Assembly: GCA_963814055.1 (NCBI GenBank)
Contig: CAWFBJ010000008.1
Span: forward strand, 62,001-126,000
Direction: 5' to 3'
DNA length: 64,000 bases
From: AWTP1-13 sp963814055
GTDB taxonomy: Bacteria > Pseudomonadota > Alphaproteobacteria > Rhizobiales > Hyphomicrobiaceae
The notes below the pieces were generated by a model, which had not been told where the DNA came from, did not search any database, and worked only from the letters and a program-made list of their open reading frames with translations. The position numbers and the translations under genes are program-made. Positions 33,307 to 41,351 of the stretch are shown piece after piece (the stretch's first letter is position 1; the number at the start of each line of letters is the position of its first letter).

Positions 33307-34098
33307 ATGGGCCAGATGCACGGCAAGGTCGCCATCGTGACCGGCGGAGCTTGTGGAATTGGGGCGGCGTGCGCACGCACTCTGGCCCGCGAGGGCGCCA
33401 AGGTAGCCGTGACAGATTTGGACGACGCCAACGGGGAGGCCGTTGTGGCAGAAATCCGTCGGGCGGGCGGGGATGCTATTTACCTGCATCAGGACGTCAC
33501 TGACGAAGGGCATTGGCCGGAGGTCGTTGGTGCGGTTGAAAAGCAGCTCAGCCGCGTCGACGTTATGGTGGCCAACGCTGGTATCGCCATCAGGGTGCCC
33601 ATTGTCGATATGACGCTCGCCGACTGGCGGCGGCAGCAGGCGGTGAATCTCGAGGGGGTGTTTCTTTCCGTCAAGTATGCCGTGCCGGCAATGCGGCGTT
33701 CAGGTGGTGGCTCCATAGTCATCATGTCATCTCTGGCGGGCTTGCGAGGCGCGGCGGGGCTCGGCGGATACTGTGCCACCAAGGGGGGCGTGCGGCTCTT
33801 GGCCAAGGCCGCGGCCATTGAGCACGCGGAAGACAACATTCGCGTCAACTCCGTACATCCCGGGATTATCGCCACCGACATCTGGAGCAAGATGGTAACG
33901 GGTGCCGACGCAGTCCGGCGCAACGAGCCAACAGACATCCATGCGCTGTCGCGCGCCTTTGTGCCCCTGTCCCGGGCCGGGGAGGCGCAGGACATTGCGG
34001 ACGGTGTGCTCTTCCTCGCATCCCCGGCCTCTGGTTACATGACGGGAGCCGAACTGGTCATCGACGGTGGCATGTTTGGTGGTGGAATGCGGCGGTAG
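33307..34098 (+). CDS. SDR family oxidoreductase
   Basis: The 263-aa classical SDR has TGGACGIG in the cofactor loop, Asp in TDLDDANG (NAD preference likely), NAG, Ser in IMSSLAG, the YCATK active-site motif and VNSVHPGIIATDI. AGGGAG precedes ATG 33307. Thirty-two nt downstream is a Baeyer-Villiger-type monooxygenase. An alcohol dehydrogenase feeding a ketone to such an enzyme is a common catabolic pair (inference). Confidence 0.88.
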   Translation: MGQMHGKVAIVTGGACGIGAACARTLAREGAKVAVTDLDDANGEAVVAEIRRAGGDAIYLHQDVTDEGHWPEVVGAVEKQLSRVDVMVANAGIAIRVPIVDMTLADWRRQQAVNLEGVFLSVKYAVPAMRRSGGGSIVIMSSLAGLRGAAGLGGYCATKGGVRLLAKAAAIEHAEDNIRVNSVHPGIIATDIWSKMVTGADAVRRNEPTDIHALSRAFVPLSRAGEAQDIADGVLFLASPASGYMTGAELVIDGGMFGGGMRR

Positions 34099-34130
34099 TT
34101 GAAAGCCAGTAGCGCAGAGGATCGGAGAGC

Positions 34131-35756
34131 ATGAACGCTCAGACCAACGGCGGCCAGCAGAATGGGTGGGACGACACCTTGGACGCCGTGATCGTCGGCG
34201 CGGGTTTTGCCGGCATGTACATGCTGCATCGATTGCGGGGGCTGGGTTTCAAGGCGCGCGTGTTCGAAGCCGGTAGCGGAGTCGGCGGCACCTGGTACTG
34301 GAACCGGTATCCCGGCGCACGCTGCGACGTGGAAAGCGTGCAGTATTCCTATCAGTTTGACGATGCGCTGCAGCAGGAATGGGAATGGAGCGAGCGCTAT
34401 GCGGCCCAGCCGGAGATTCTTCGCTATGCGAACCACGTGGCTGACCGCTTCGATCTGCGGCGGGACATGCAGTTCAATACGCGTGTGATCTCCGCGGCGT
34501 TCGATGAAGGTCGGGGGCGTTGGGCGATCGAAACCAGCGACGGGGCACGCACGACCGCCCAGTTCTGTATCATGGCGACGGGGTGCCTCTCTTCGCCGAA
34601 CCTGCCGAAGTTCGAAGGCATGGCAAGTTTCAAAGGCGACCACTACCACACCGGCCACTGGCCGCACCAAGACGTGGACTTCACCGGCAAACGGGTGGCG
34701 GTGATCGGCACGGGATCTTCGGCCGTGCAGTCCATCCCCATCATAGCGGGACAGGCCAAGCACCTGTACGTGTTCCAGCGCACTGCCAATTACGCGGTCC
34801 CTGCGCACAATGCGCCGCTCGATCCTGCGTACGTGAAAGAGGTCAAGGCGAACTACCCGACGATGCGCGCGCGCGCCAAGCAGACCATGACCGGCATCGA
34901 TTTCGACTATAGCGACGTCAAGGCGCTGGAGACGCCACCGGCGGCGCGCACGGCAGAGTTTGAAAAGCGTTGGCAGCGAGGCGGGCTTTCGTTCCTGGGA
35001 GCGTTTCAAGATCTGATGGTGAGCGAGGAGGCCAACAGCACCGCCGCAGATTTCGTGCGAGGCAAAATTCGGAAGAAAGTGGAGGATCCCAAGCTCGCCG
35101 AACTGCTCTCACCCAAGAACACCATCGGCTGCAAGCGGCTGTGCATCGACATCGGCTACTACGAGACCTTCAACCGGTCGAATGTCGAGCTCATCGACGT
35201 GAGCGAGGAGCCGGTCGAGGCAATCACCGAGAAGGGAGTCAGGGCGAAGGGGAAAGAATATGACGTCGATGTGATCGTGTTTGCCACCGGCTTTGACGCC
35301 ATGACGGGAGCTCTCCTCAAGATCGACATTCGTGGCCGAAACGGACTTCAGCTTCAGAAAAAATGGAGCGAGGGACCGCGCTCTTACCTGGGCATCGCCA
35401 TGGCCGGCTTCCCGAACCTGTTCTCCATCACGGGCCCTGGAAGTCCCTCTGTGCTCACCAACATGCTGCCTACGATCGAACAGCACGTGGACTGGATTGC
35501 GGGCGTGCTCGCGCACATGCGCGAGCACGGCTTTACTGCAATCGAGCCGGAAGCGCGTGCGGAGGAAGATTGGGTCGGCCACGTCGGCGAACTAGCAGGA
35601 CGCACGCTGCGCTATACATGCAGCTCGTGGTATTTAGGGGTGAACATCCCAGGCAAGCCACGCGTGTTCATGCCCTACATCGGCGGATTTCCAAGGTACG
35701 TGGAGCGCTGCAGCGAGATTGCCGACAAGGGGTACGAGGGCTTTGCCCTGACTTGA
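34131..35756 (+). CDS. Baeyer-Villiger-type flavin monooxygenase
   Basis: The 541-aa flavoprotein has the FAD Rossmann motif VGAGFAGMYMLHRLRGLG, the type-I Baeyer-Villiger fingerprint FKGDHYHTGHWP, a second NADPH-binding Rossmann motif (VIGTGSSAVQSIPII) and FATGFD. The group converts ketones to esters or lactones with O2 and NADPH (cyclohexanone monooxygenase-like); the substrate is not predictable. It is co-directional with the SDR just upstream, probably one operon, pointing to degradation of a cyclic or long-chain alcohol/ketone. Confidence 0.9.
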   Translation: MNAQTNGGQQNGWDDTLDAVIVGAGFAGMYMLHRLRGLGFKARVFEAGSGVGGTWYWNRYPGARCDVESVQYSYQFDDALQQEWEWSERYAAQPEILRYANHVADRFDLRRDMQFNTRVISAAFDEGRGRWAIETSDGARTTAQFCIMATGCLSSPNLPKFEGMASFKGDHYHTGHWPHQDVDFTGKRVAVIGTGSSAVQSIPIIAGQAKHLYVFQRTANYAVPAHNAPLDPAYVKEVKANYPTMRARAKQTMTGIDFDYSDVKALETPPAARTAEFEKRWQRGGLSFLGAFQDLMVSEEANSTAADFVRGKIRKKVEDPKLAELLSPKNTIGCKRLCIDIGYYETFNRSNVELIDVSEEPVEAITEKGVRAKGKEYDVDVIVFATGFDAMTGALLKIDIRGRNGLQLQKKWSEGPRSYLGIAMAGFPNLFSITGPGSPSVLTNMLPTIEQHVDWIAGVLAHMREHGFTAIEPEARAEEDWVGHVGELAGRTLRYTCSSWYLGVNIPGKPRVFMPYIGGFPRYVERCSEIADKGYEGFALT

Positions 35757-35780
35757 TCGAAGGCCTCCTTGCCAGGGAGC

Positions 35781-36044
35781 TTACTTTGCGGGTCGCCTGG
35801 ACGAGTCGCTGCTCCAGCCGCGCCACATATAGTATCCGGTGTCCAAGATGCCCTTCAGGATGGGCTCGACCATGATCGGAGCCGGGACGGGCGCAAGTCG
35901 GCCAAGTTGAAATTTTTCACACAAGCGCCAGCCTTTCGTGCAGGGAGATCGGGGGATATTGCGCCCGGTGCTGTCGTGTGACACGGCGTACAGGTCTTCG
36001 TCCTCGCACTGAAAAAGGTAGGCCGTACGGGAGGTGTCATGCAT
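35781..36044 (-). CDS. Conserved hypothetical protein (87 aa)
   Basis: The small soluble protein begins MHDTSRTAYLFQCEDEDLYA and has VSHDSTGRNIPRS, a CTKGWRL segment and LKGILDTGYYMW. The sequence looks like a known group of Rhizobiales hypotheticals without function. The start ATG 36044 has GAGGG about 8 nt upstream. It lies convergent with the monooxygenase (24 nt) and close to three more small reverse-strand genes. Confidence 0.65.
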   Translation of the reverse strand: MHDTSRTAYLFQCEDEDLYAVSHDSTGRNIPRSPCTKGWRLCEKFQLGRLAPVPAPIMVEPILKGILDTGYYMWRGWSSDSSRRPAK

Positions 36045-36073
36045 TGCATTGCCCTCTATCAGGAGAGTCGTTT

Positions 36074-36349
36074 TCAGGTGGCGAGTTGGACATCGCTTCT
36101 TTGCACGACGATAGATCCGTCTCCTTCGATCTGCCCTCGCAGATGTTTCTTGCTCGCAATCCCCTCGAGGCGATCTCTGTGTTTCTCGAAGCGCGCTAGG
36201 TAGTCACCCGATCCCGGAGGCGACCACTCGATGACTTGAAGAGCCGCATGCGCCACCAGGATGGGTACAAGCAGCCCGCCATCGCGCATGGCAAACTTCA
36301 CACCCCTGATGGTCTCGTGTGCAGGTTGAGCGATTGATGAAAGACCCAC
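36074..36349 (-). CDS. DUF1488-like small protein
   Basis: The 91-aa ORF contains VKFAMRDGGLLVPILVAHAA, a PPGSGDYLARFEKHRDRLEG segment and IEGDGSIVVQRSDV. The pattern (a strand pair taking a general substrate name, HR...IA..KH, then DGS) resembles DUF1488-type proteins. The start is uncertain (ATG 36349 or Met-21). It sits in a run of small reverse-strand genes with no known operon function. Confidence 0.55.
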   Translation of the reverse strand: MGLSSIAQPAHETIRGVKFAMRDGGLLVPILVAHAALQVIEWSPPGSGDYLARFEKHRDRLEGIASKKHLRGQIEGDGSIVVQRSDVQLAT

Positions 36350-36370
36350 GGGACCGACCTCCGCTTGTTG

Positions 36371-36646
36371 TCACGGGCTTCCCCGGGGCCCCAGCCTCAT
36401 TTGAAGGTGCTGGAGACGATCTTGGACACGCTTGCAGGTGCGCAACCACTGTTGCTCGGTCATATGCGTCCCGCGATCCCACATCTGGACGCAATTTGCT
36501 ACGCCGGACTCGTGGGCGCTTTTCTCGGCAGCTTTGCTTGATGGAAGCGCCGCACTTGTTGACGGGCGCGACGGTACTGCAACCTCCGCCGAAACGTATC
36601 CTGCGCTGGTGACGACCAGCAAAGCAGCGATGATCAGGGAGCGCAT
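36371..36646 (-). CDS. Exported small hypothetical protein
   Basis: From ATG 36646 the 91-aa protein begins with a Sec signal peptide (MRSLIIAALLVVTSAGYVSA, cleavage after YVSA). The mature part has two cysteines in CVQMWDRGTHMTEQQWLRTC and a helical end (KRVQDRLQHLQ). The Cys pair could form a periplasmic disulfide. A similar motif occurs in alphaproteobacterial hypotheticals; no function is known. ATG 36667 and 36688 are alternative starts. Confidence 0.62.
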   Translation of the reverse strand: MRSLIIAALLVVTSAGYVSAEVAVPSRPSTSAALPSSKAAEKSAHESGVANCVQMWDRGTHMTEQQWLRTCKRVQDRLQHLQMRLGPRGSP

Positions 36647-36713
36647 AAAGTGCTGACCTTTTGCCATGGAGCTTTGTGGACGATGCAATAGGACAGCGCC
36701 ACCTATGCCCTAG

Positions 36714-37085
36714 CTATCCTTCTTTTGGTTCTTCGACGGTATGGTCGACCAAGTCCGTGACATCCGCATCATCGGGCTCCTGCTCGAGGACAAGATCGTC
36801 ATCCGGAACCCCGCTTGGTGTCTCCTCGGTCGCGTCTTGCGCGACCTCTTGCGCACGTTCCTCCGGATCTACAGGCAACACCGGTTTGGGACGTTTGAAA
36901 GCCTTGCTGCGCCATCCAGTCTTGCCGGTAGAGGAGCCGCCGCGCTCATTGCTGAATAGCGGCCGCGCAACAACGGTGAACTGGACTCCACAAGAAGGAC
37001 ACACGATCGGCTCGCGCGCGAGATCGTAGAAGCGTGTTTCGCACGCCTGGCAAACGCGCTTCGTGCCGCGGGCGGCTTTGTTGCT
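36714..37085 (-). pseudogene. FYDLN-acid (TIGR02300) protein without a normal start
   Basis: The family's zinc-ribbon N terminus is encoded in frame (GTKRVCQACETRFYDLAREP, then IVCPSCGVQF) and is followed by the acidic C-terminal tail (Asp/Glu-rich, ending VEEPKEG). Between an in-frame TGA (about 37122) and this region no ATG, GTG or TTG occurs; the first usable codon is GTG 37004, which would drop the first Cys pair. A non-canonical start, a small indel or a sequencing error must explain this. The family is nearly universal in Rhizobiales and its role is unknown. Usable ORF: 36714-37004, 96 aa. Confidence 0.7.
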
Positions 37086-37184
37086 TTGGATGGCCGTGTT
37101 GATGGTGATCTCGCAATGTTGCGGTCATGGCCAAAAGCGCCGCCGGGCTGGCCCAGGCGACGCGTGCCAAGTCCATGAAAGGAG

Positions 37185-37397
37185 TTAGGCTTTCTGAATC
37201 TCTCCGGCCTGCTTGCCGCGGCCCTTCCTGTCGTCTTCGAGTGTGAACGTGACTTTGTCGCCCTCGTTGAGCGAGCGCAGCCCTGCCACCTCAAGGGCCG
37301 ATGCATGGACAAAGACGTCCTTGGACCCATCTTCGGGGGTGATAAAGCCGAAGCCCTTAGCGCCGTTGAAAAACTTAACAGTGCCGGAAATTCTCAT
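37185..37397 (-). CDS. Cold shock protein (CspA family)
   Basis: The 70-aa single cold-shock domain has RNP1 (GAKGFGFITPE) and RNP2 (DVFVHASAL) motifs and a basic tail (DDRKGRGKQAGEI). It binds single-stranded RNA/DNA as a chaperone. ATG 37397 (MRISGTVKFFN) gives the family N terminus; the longer open frame upstream is the 5' leader. A leader of up to about 190 nt is possible, as is usual for csp genes. Confidence 0.93.
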   Translation of the reverse strand: MRISGTVKFFNGAKGFGFITPEDGSKDVFVHASALEVAGLRSLNEGDKVTFTLEDDRKGRGKQAGEIQKA

Positions 37398-37839
37398 AAC
37401 GAGAAGCCTTTCCCGGTGTGCGTGAATTGAGTTGACCAGCAAGGGGTCCACGCTAGACCCATGCAACTCAGGTTCGGGAAAAGGCACTTGACCGGCTGCG
37501 GCGAGTGTCTGACCAAAAAATGAGGGCGCGCCCATCATGGATCGCACCGACCGCTGAGATATGGGCTTGGTAGCGACGGAATACAAGCAGAAGCCTCCTT
37601 GTGCGAACCGAATTAATCGCGTGCATGAAAGATTGTCGTGACTGCCAGCTGCAGTCGGCGTAGGGTCACCGGTGCGCCCTGAAGGCGCGCCAGACGCAGC
37701 AATCTATCGCTCAAGGCATAAGCGATCAGCCCCCGACCCGTTCACTACAGGTTGCGTCTCTTGGGTGTGACCGGGGCTTGAGACATCGCGATCCGATAGC
37801 GGCTGACGACCGTCATTAGATCAAAGGTGAATTCGGCAA
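37398..37839. other. Intergenic region upstream of csp
   Basis: About 440 nt between divergent csp and receiver-like genes. The first half is the probable csp leader. Short ORFs here have no family resemblance, and I see no repeat or RNA gene. No EcfG-type or LexA-type site was found. Confidence 0.4.
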
Positions 37840-38361
37840 ATGCGCGTTGCCGCGCGCCGAGGTTCTATCGTGGAGCACTCAACGCTCGTGGGCTACTCGA
37901 TCCTTGTGGTCGAGCAAGAACCCTTTGTCGCAAGCTGCGTGCAAATGCTCCTGGAAGGTGTGGGAGCTGAAGTCCATTGCGCAACGCGTGCAGGCGAAGC
38001 CTTACTTATCATTGATCGGAAGGATATTTCAGCTGCGGTGCTGGACTGCAGCAAGAGCGCCAAGGGTGGCCGGCGCGTCGCGCAGCGGCTCGCCCGGCTT
38101 GGATTGCCTTTCGTGGTCTGTAAGGACGCCGGTCAGGATGAAGCATGGCTGGGCGTGCCGGTCTTGATCAAACCCGTGGTGGGGGGCGAACTCGTCGAGA
38201 TGCTGTGCCGGCTGGTCCACGCCGACAGGGAAAGGCTTCCGAGCCCGAAAATCGAGCATTCTGCGCTTCCCCTCGGCGACACCGAGAACTTGGTGCTGGC
38301 AAGTGGACGTGCGCTTCGCCCGCGCTCGCCCGTAAAGGAGATCTGGCATGGCAAACCGTGA
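37840..38361 (+). CDS. Divergent receiver-domain protein
   Basis: The 173-aa protein has a receiver-like fold: SILVVEQEPFVASCVQMLLE at strand 1, AAVLDCSKSAKGG with an Asp at the phosphorylation position, and PVLIKPVVGGEL with the conserved Lys. The acidic pair is Glu-Gln-Glu rather than Asp-Asp, and the Thr/Ser after strand 4 reads VCKDAG, so phosphorylation competence is doubtful. A basic Pro/Arg tail follows. Its last 14 nt overlap the start of the next small gene, suggesting an operon. Confidence 0.72.
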   Translation: MRVAARRGSIVEHSTLVGYSILVVEQEPFVASCVQMLLEGVGAEVHCATRAGEALLIIDRKDISAAVLDCSKSAKGGRRVAQRLARLGLPFVVCKDAGQDEAWLGVPVLIKPVVGGELVEMLCRLVHADRERLPSPKIEHSALPLGDTENLVLASGRALRPRSPVKEIWHGKP

Positions 38362-38494
38362 GCAAAGAAGCAGCCGCGAAAAGAGAAAACCGAAAGCCAA
38401 GAAGCCGAAGGCAGCAGGTGCGCAGAGCGCGCCATTCGCGCGTGTCGAAGGCGCAGGCAATTTCAAAGGGAGCGCCGGCAAGAAGGGGCGGTGA
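38348..38494 (+). CDS. Small basic protein (48 aa)
   Basis: The ORF begins MANREQRSSREKRKPKAKKP and is Lys/Arg/Ala-rich throughout, ending GSAGKKGR. An excellent AAAGGAG site precedes the ATG. Short proteins starting with NREQRSNREKRKPK-like sequences are widespread in Rhizobiales genomes and often missed. A nucleic-acid-binding or ribosome-associated role is only a guess from the charge. It overlaps the receiver gene by 14 nt. Confidence 0.65.
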   Translation: MANREQRSSREKRKPKAKKPKAAGAQSAPFARVEGAGNFKGSAGKKGR

Positions 38495-38526
38495 ATGCCC
38501 AGCCGACGACAGAGTTGCGAGGACCA

Positions 38527-38727
38527 ATGCAGCACAAGTTCAAGGTGGGTCAGTTGGTTGACTACAGTCCAAATCGATCAGGCCTGTCGGCTTCCGCGAG
38601 GGGATACGAAATCATGCGGCTGCTTCCGCGCGAGGGCGTGGATATCCTCTATCGGATCAAGTCGCCCACCGAAGCGTTCCAGCGCGTCGCCAAAGAACAG
38701 GATCTCACGCGAAGGAGTTCCAAATAG
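38527..38727 (+). CDS. Conserved hypothetical protein (66 aa)
   Basis: The protein begins MQHKFKVGQLVDYSPNRSGL and has a YEIMRLLPREGVDILYRIKS core, then EAFQRVAKEQDL. It reads like a small SH3-like beta-barrel (KVGQLV...YEI..LLP...YRIKS) shared by many alphaproteobacterial hypotheticals. I chose ATG 38527 (GAGG upstream). An in-frame GTG at 38491, overlapping the previous stop, would add 12 residues. Confidence 0.68.
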   Translation: MQHKFKVGQLVDYSPNRSGLSASARGYEIMRLLPREGVDILYRIKSPTEAFQRVAKEQDLTRRSSK

Positions 38728-38785
38728 GCGGCTATCGTGCGCGCGGCCGATTGCCGGCGAAAAGCACCACCAGTGAGGGACGCGA

Positions 38786-38890
38786 ATGAAGGATGTGATG
38801 ACGTTGGCACTTGCAGATCGCGTCATGCGGACGTTTCACGTCGCTCTGACGGCAAGTGTCTTTATTTTTCTGATCCTGATGGTCTGGTGA
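38786..38890 (+). CDS. 34-aa single-pass membrane protein
   Basis: The ORF encodes MKDVMTLALADRVMRTFHVA and then a membrane helix (LTASVFIFLILMVW) ending at the stop. GAGGG precedes the ATG at good spacing. It lies 88 nt before the HflK-like gene; association with that membrane complex is only suggested by position. Confidence 0.5.
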   Translation: MKDVMTLALADRVMRTFHVALTASVFIFLILMVW

Positions 38891-38977
38891 GAATGCAGCA
38901 GCGGCAGAAAATAATTGATCTGCATCGCGGCGTCCGCGGTGCGGATCAGCGCTGGAGGCATCGGAAAGGCTACCTTC

Positions 38978-40021
38978 ATGCCTTGGGATAGTCCCGATGG
39001 GAACAACGGAAGAGGCCCGCTGGATAAGCACAAGCCGTTGATACCCGGCTGGTCACGCATGACCGGTGCGGTCAGGTTGCTTCTTGCGGCCGTTCTGACT
39101 GCCGCCGTTGCTTTCTACGCCTTCACCTTCCACGTAAATCCCGACGAACTGGGCGTCGTCATGCGCTTTGGCAAGGTCGAACGCCAGGAGCCGCCCGGCC
39201 TGCATTTCCGCATGCCTTATCCGATCGATGTCGTGCACCTGCCCAAGGTGACGCGGCAGAACATCATCGAGATAGGCATGCGCACGGAGTCGGGGACACG
39301 CACCGGCTCCGGCCGGGTAAGCTATGTGCGGGAAGAGAGTCTGATGCTGACGGCCGACGAGAACATCGTCGACATCAATTTTGTCGTCTACTGGCGCATC
39401 CAGGATGCGCAAAAGTACCTCTTCAACATCCGCGACCCCGAAGAAACGGTGAAGGAGGTGGCCGAGAGCGCCATGCGCGAAATCGTCGGCCAGTCGAACA
39501 TCCAACCTATCCTGACGGGCGCGCGCCAGAAAACCGAGCAGGCAGTGCAATCGCTTATGCAGGGCGTGCTCGATTACTATGCCGCGGGTATCCGCGTCGA
39601 CCAGGTGCAGTTGCAGAAAATTGACCCGCCGACCCAGGTCATCGATGCGTTTCGCGACGTGCAGGCCGCGGCCGCCGACAAGGAGAAGCTGCAGAACGAG
39701 GCGTTAGCCTACGCCAGCCGCATCGTTCCGGAGGCCCGCGGCGATGCCGAACGCATCCTGCAGGGTGCGAAAGGCTTTCAGCAGCAGACGATCGCTGAAG
39801 CTACAGGGCAAGCGGCGCGCTTCCTGAAGATCCAGGAACAGTACCAGAAGGCGCCTGACGTGACGCGCACGCGCTTGTATCTGGAGACCATGGAGCGCGT
39901 TCTTGGCAGCGCCAACAAAGTCATCATAGACAGCAATGCGCGCGTCGTGCCGTACCTTTCGCTCGGGCCATCGCAGGACCGCAAAGTAGGGCAGGACCGT
40001 AGAACTGGCGGCACTCAATGA
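38978..40021 (+). CDS. HflK-like SPFH membrane protein
   Basis: The 347-aa protein has an N-terminal Gly/Pro-rich part, one membrane helix (VRLLLAAVLTAAVAFYAFTF, about residues 32-51) and an SPFH/band-7 domain (DELGVVMRFGKVERQEPPGL, YPIDVVHLPKV, then YVREESLMLTADENIVDI). A long helical region (ALAYASRIVPEARGDAERIL) and a C-terminal tail follow. This is HflK architecture. HflK normally pairs with HflC to regulate the FtsH protease; hflC is not next to it here (a desaturase converges 14 nt downstream). AAAGG precedes ATG 38978. Confidence 0.9.
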   Translation: MPWDSPDGNNGRGPLDKHKPLIPGWSRMTGAVRLLLAAVLTAAVAFYAFTFHVNPDELGVVMRFGKVERQEPPGLHFRMPYPIDVVHLPKVTRQNIIEIGMRTESGTRTGSGRVSYVREESLMLTADENIVDINFVVYWRIQDAQKYLFNIRDPEETVKEVAESAMREIVGQSNIQPILTGARQKTEQAVQSLMQGVLDYYAAGIRVDQVQLQKIDPPTQVIDAFRDVQAAAADKEKLQNEALAYASRIVPEARGDAERILQGAKGFQQQTIAEATGQAARFLKIQEQYQKAPDVTRTRLYLETMERVLGSANKVIIDSNARVVPYLSLGPSQDRKVGQDRRTGGTQ

Positions 40022-40035
40022 CTGGAAATGCGCGC

Positions 40036-41172
40036 TTATTGAGCGCGAGTGGCCTCGCGCAATTCTCCAAATGAGATCAACTGCCGGCGGCTTTCATCCC
40101 ACAGCACCAGGCGTACGCAACCCAGGCTCTGCATCAGCGTGAGCCGGCCGACCTCTCCCAGTTCCGGATGATCGCGTAAAACGCCCGGGAGCCGGTAGTA
40201 GGGGATGCGGCTGCAAAGATGATGCACGTGATGCACCCCAATGTTGGCGGTGAACCAACGCAGGACGTGCGGCAAATCGTAATGCGAGCTGCCGTGCAGA
40301 GCCGCCTCGTGCACGGTCCAGGCGGAGCCTTCGGCCCAGAACGTGTCCTCGAACTGGTGTTGGACGTAGAATAACCAAACACCGATGGATGAGGCCAGCA
40401 GCGTGATCGGCAGGTGCACGAGAAGGAACGGCGTGACTCCCACCAGCCACATCATCACTACGATGGCAAGAGCAATGGCGGTGTTGGTGGCCATGGCGCT
40501 GATCCAGGGCACCCACCCGGCTCGAATGAACCCAATGGGCACCCGATGCTGCAGCAAAAACAGATAGGCAGGCCCCAGACCGAACATGATGATCGGGTTG
40601 CGATAGAGCCGATACCCGAGTTGGCGCCATAGCGGCAATGCCAGGTACTCCCGCACCGTCAGCGTGCTGATGTCGCCGATGCCGCGATGCTCCAGATCGC
40701 CCGAGCTTGCGTGATGGATGGCATGGCTCCGGCGCCAAACGTCGTAAGGCGTCAACGTCACTGCGCCGAGCACGCGGCCCACCCAGTCGTTGACGGCGCG
40801 GCGACGAAAGAATGCGCCGTGGCCGCAATCATGCTGGATCATGAAGAGGCGCACGAGGAAGCCCGCTGCCGGTACAGCCAGGAGAAGGCTCAGCCAATAG
40901 CTGAAGCCCATGGCCGCCCATACCAGAAACCATAGCCCCGCAAAGCATCCCGCGGTCATCAGCAGTTCAAGCAAGCTGCGGCCATGACTTGGCTCACGAT
41001 ATTTGCCCAGGATCTGCGCCCATTCGCGCGCAGCAACGGTCGAGTCAACAGGATGTGCTTTTTGCAAGGTTCGGTTCCATTGGCGGCTTGTCGGGGAACT
41101 GGCGTGGTGCGGGCTGTAACGATTCTTCTGTAACACGCCTGCCGGAAGAAACCGGAACCTTTTAGGACACAT
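40036..41172 (-). CDS. Membrane fatty acid desaturase (omega-6/DesA-like)
   Basis: The protein has the three His boxes of acyl desaturases: HDCGH, HAIHHASSGD and HHVHH near the C terminus (NIGVHHVHHLCSRIPYYRLP). Four or more membrane helices are visible. The enzyme introduces a double bond in phospholipid acyl chains with O2 and ferredoxin-type electrons. From ATG 41172 the length is 378 aa. Homologues begin nearer to REWAQILGKYREPSHGRSLL, so a later non-ATG start is possible. It is convergent with hflK. Confidence 0.88.
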   Translation of the reverse strand: MCPKRFRFLPAGVLQKNRYSPHHASSPTSRQWNRTLQKAHPVDSTVAAREWAQILGKYREPSHGRSLLELLMTAGCFAGLWFLVWAAMGFSYWLSLLLAVPAAGFLVRLFMIQHDCGHGAFFRRRAVNDWVGRVLGAVTLTPYDVWRRSHAIHHASSGDLEHRGIGDISTLTVREYLALPLWRQLGYRLYRNPIIMFGLGPAYLFLLQHRVPIGFIRAGWVPWISAMATNTAIALAIVVMMWLVGVTPFLLVHLPITLLASSIGVWLFYVQHQFEDTFWAEGSAWTVHEAALHGSSHYDLPHVLRWFTANIGVHHVHHLCSRIPYYRLPGVLRDHPELGEVGRLTLMQSLGCVRLVLWDESRRQLISFGELREATRAQ

Positions 41173-41351
41173 GCCAAGAAGAGGTGGAGAAATGACGCGC
41201 TGGTTCCAGTCGTTACTGCAAGTAGCAGCAGCATCGGGACCTTGGAGGGACTGATGTGCGCGACTGTGCCGCATTTATGCTCATGCACCGTCAACCGGCG
41301 TTCAGCCGATATCTCGAGCCGCGCCGACCAGGGCAAGCCTCAGCTCCAGTC

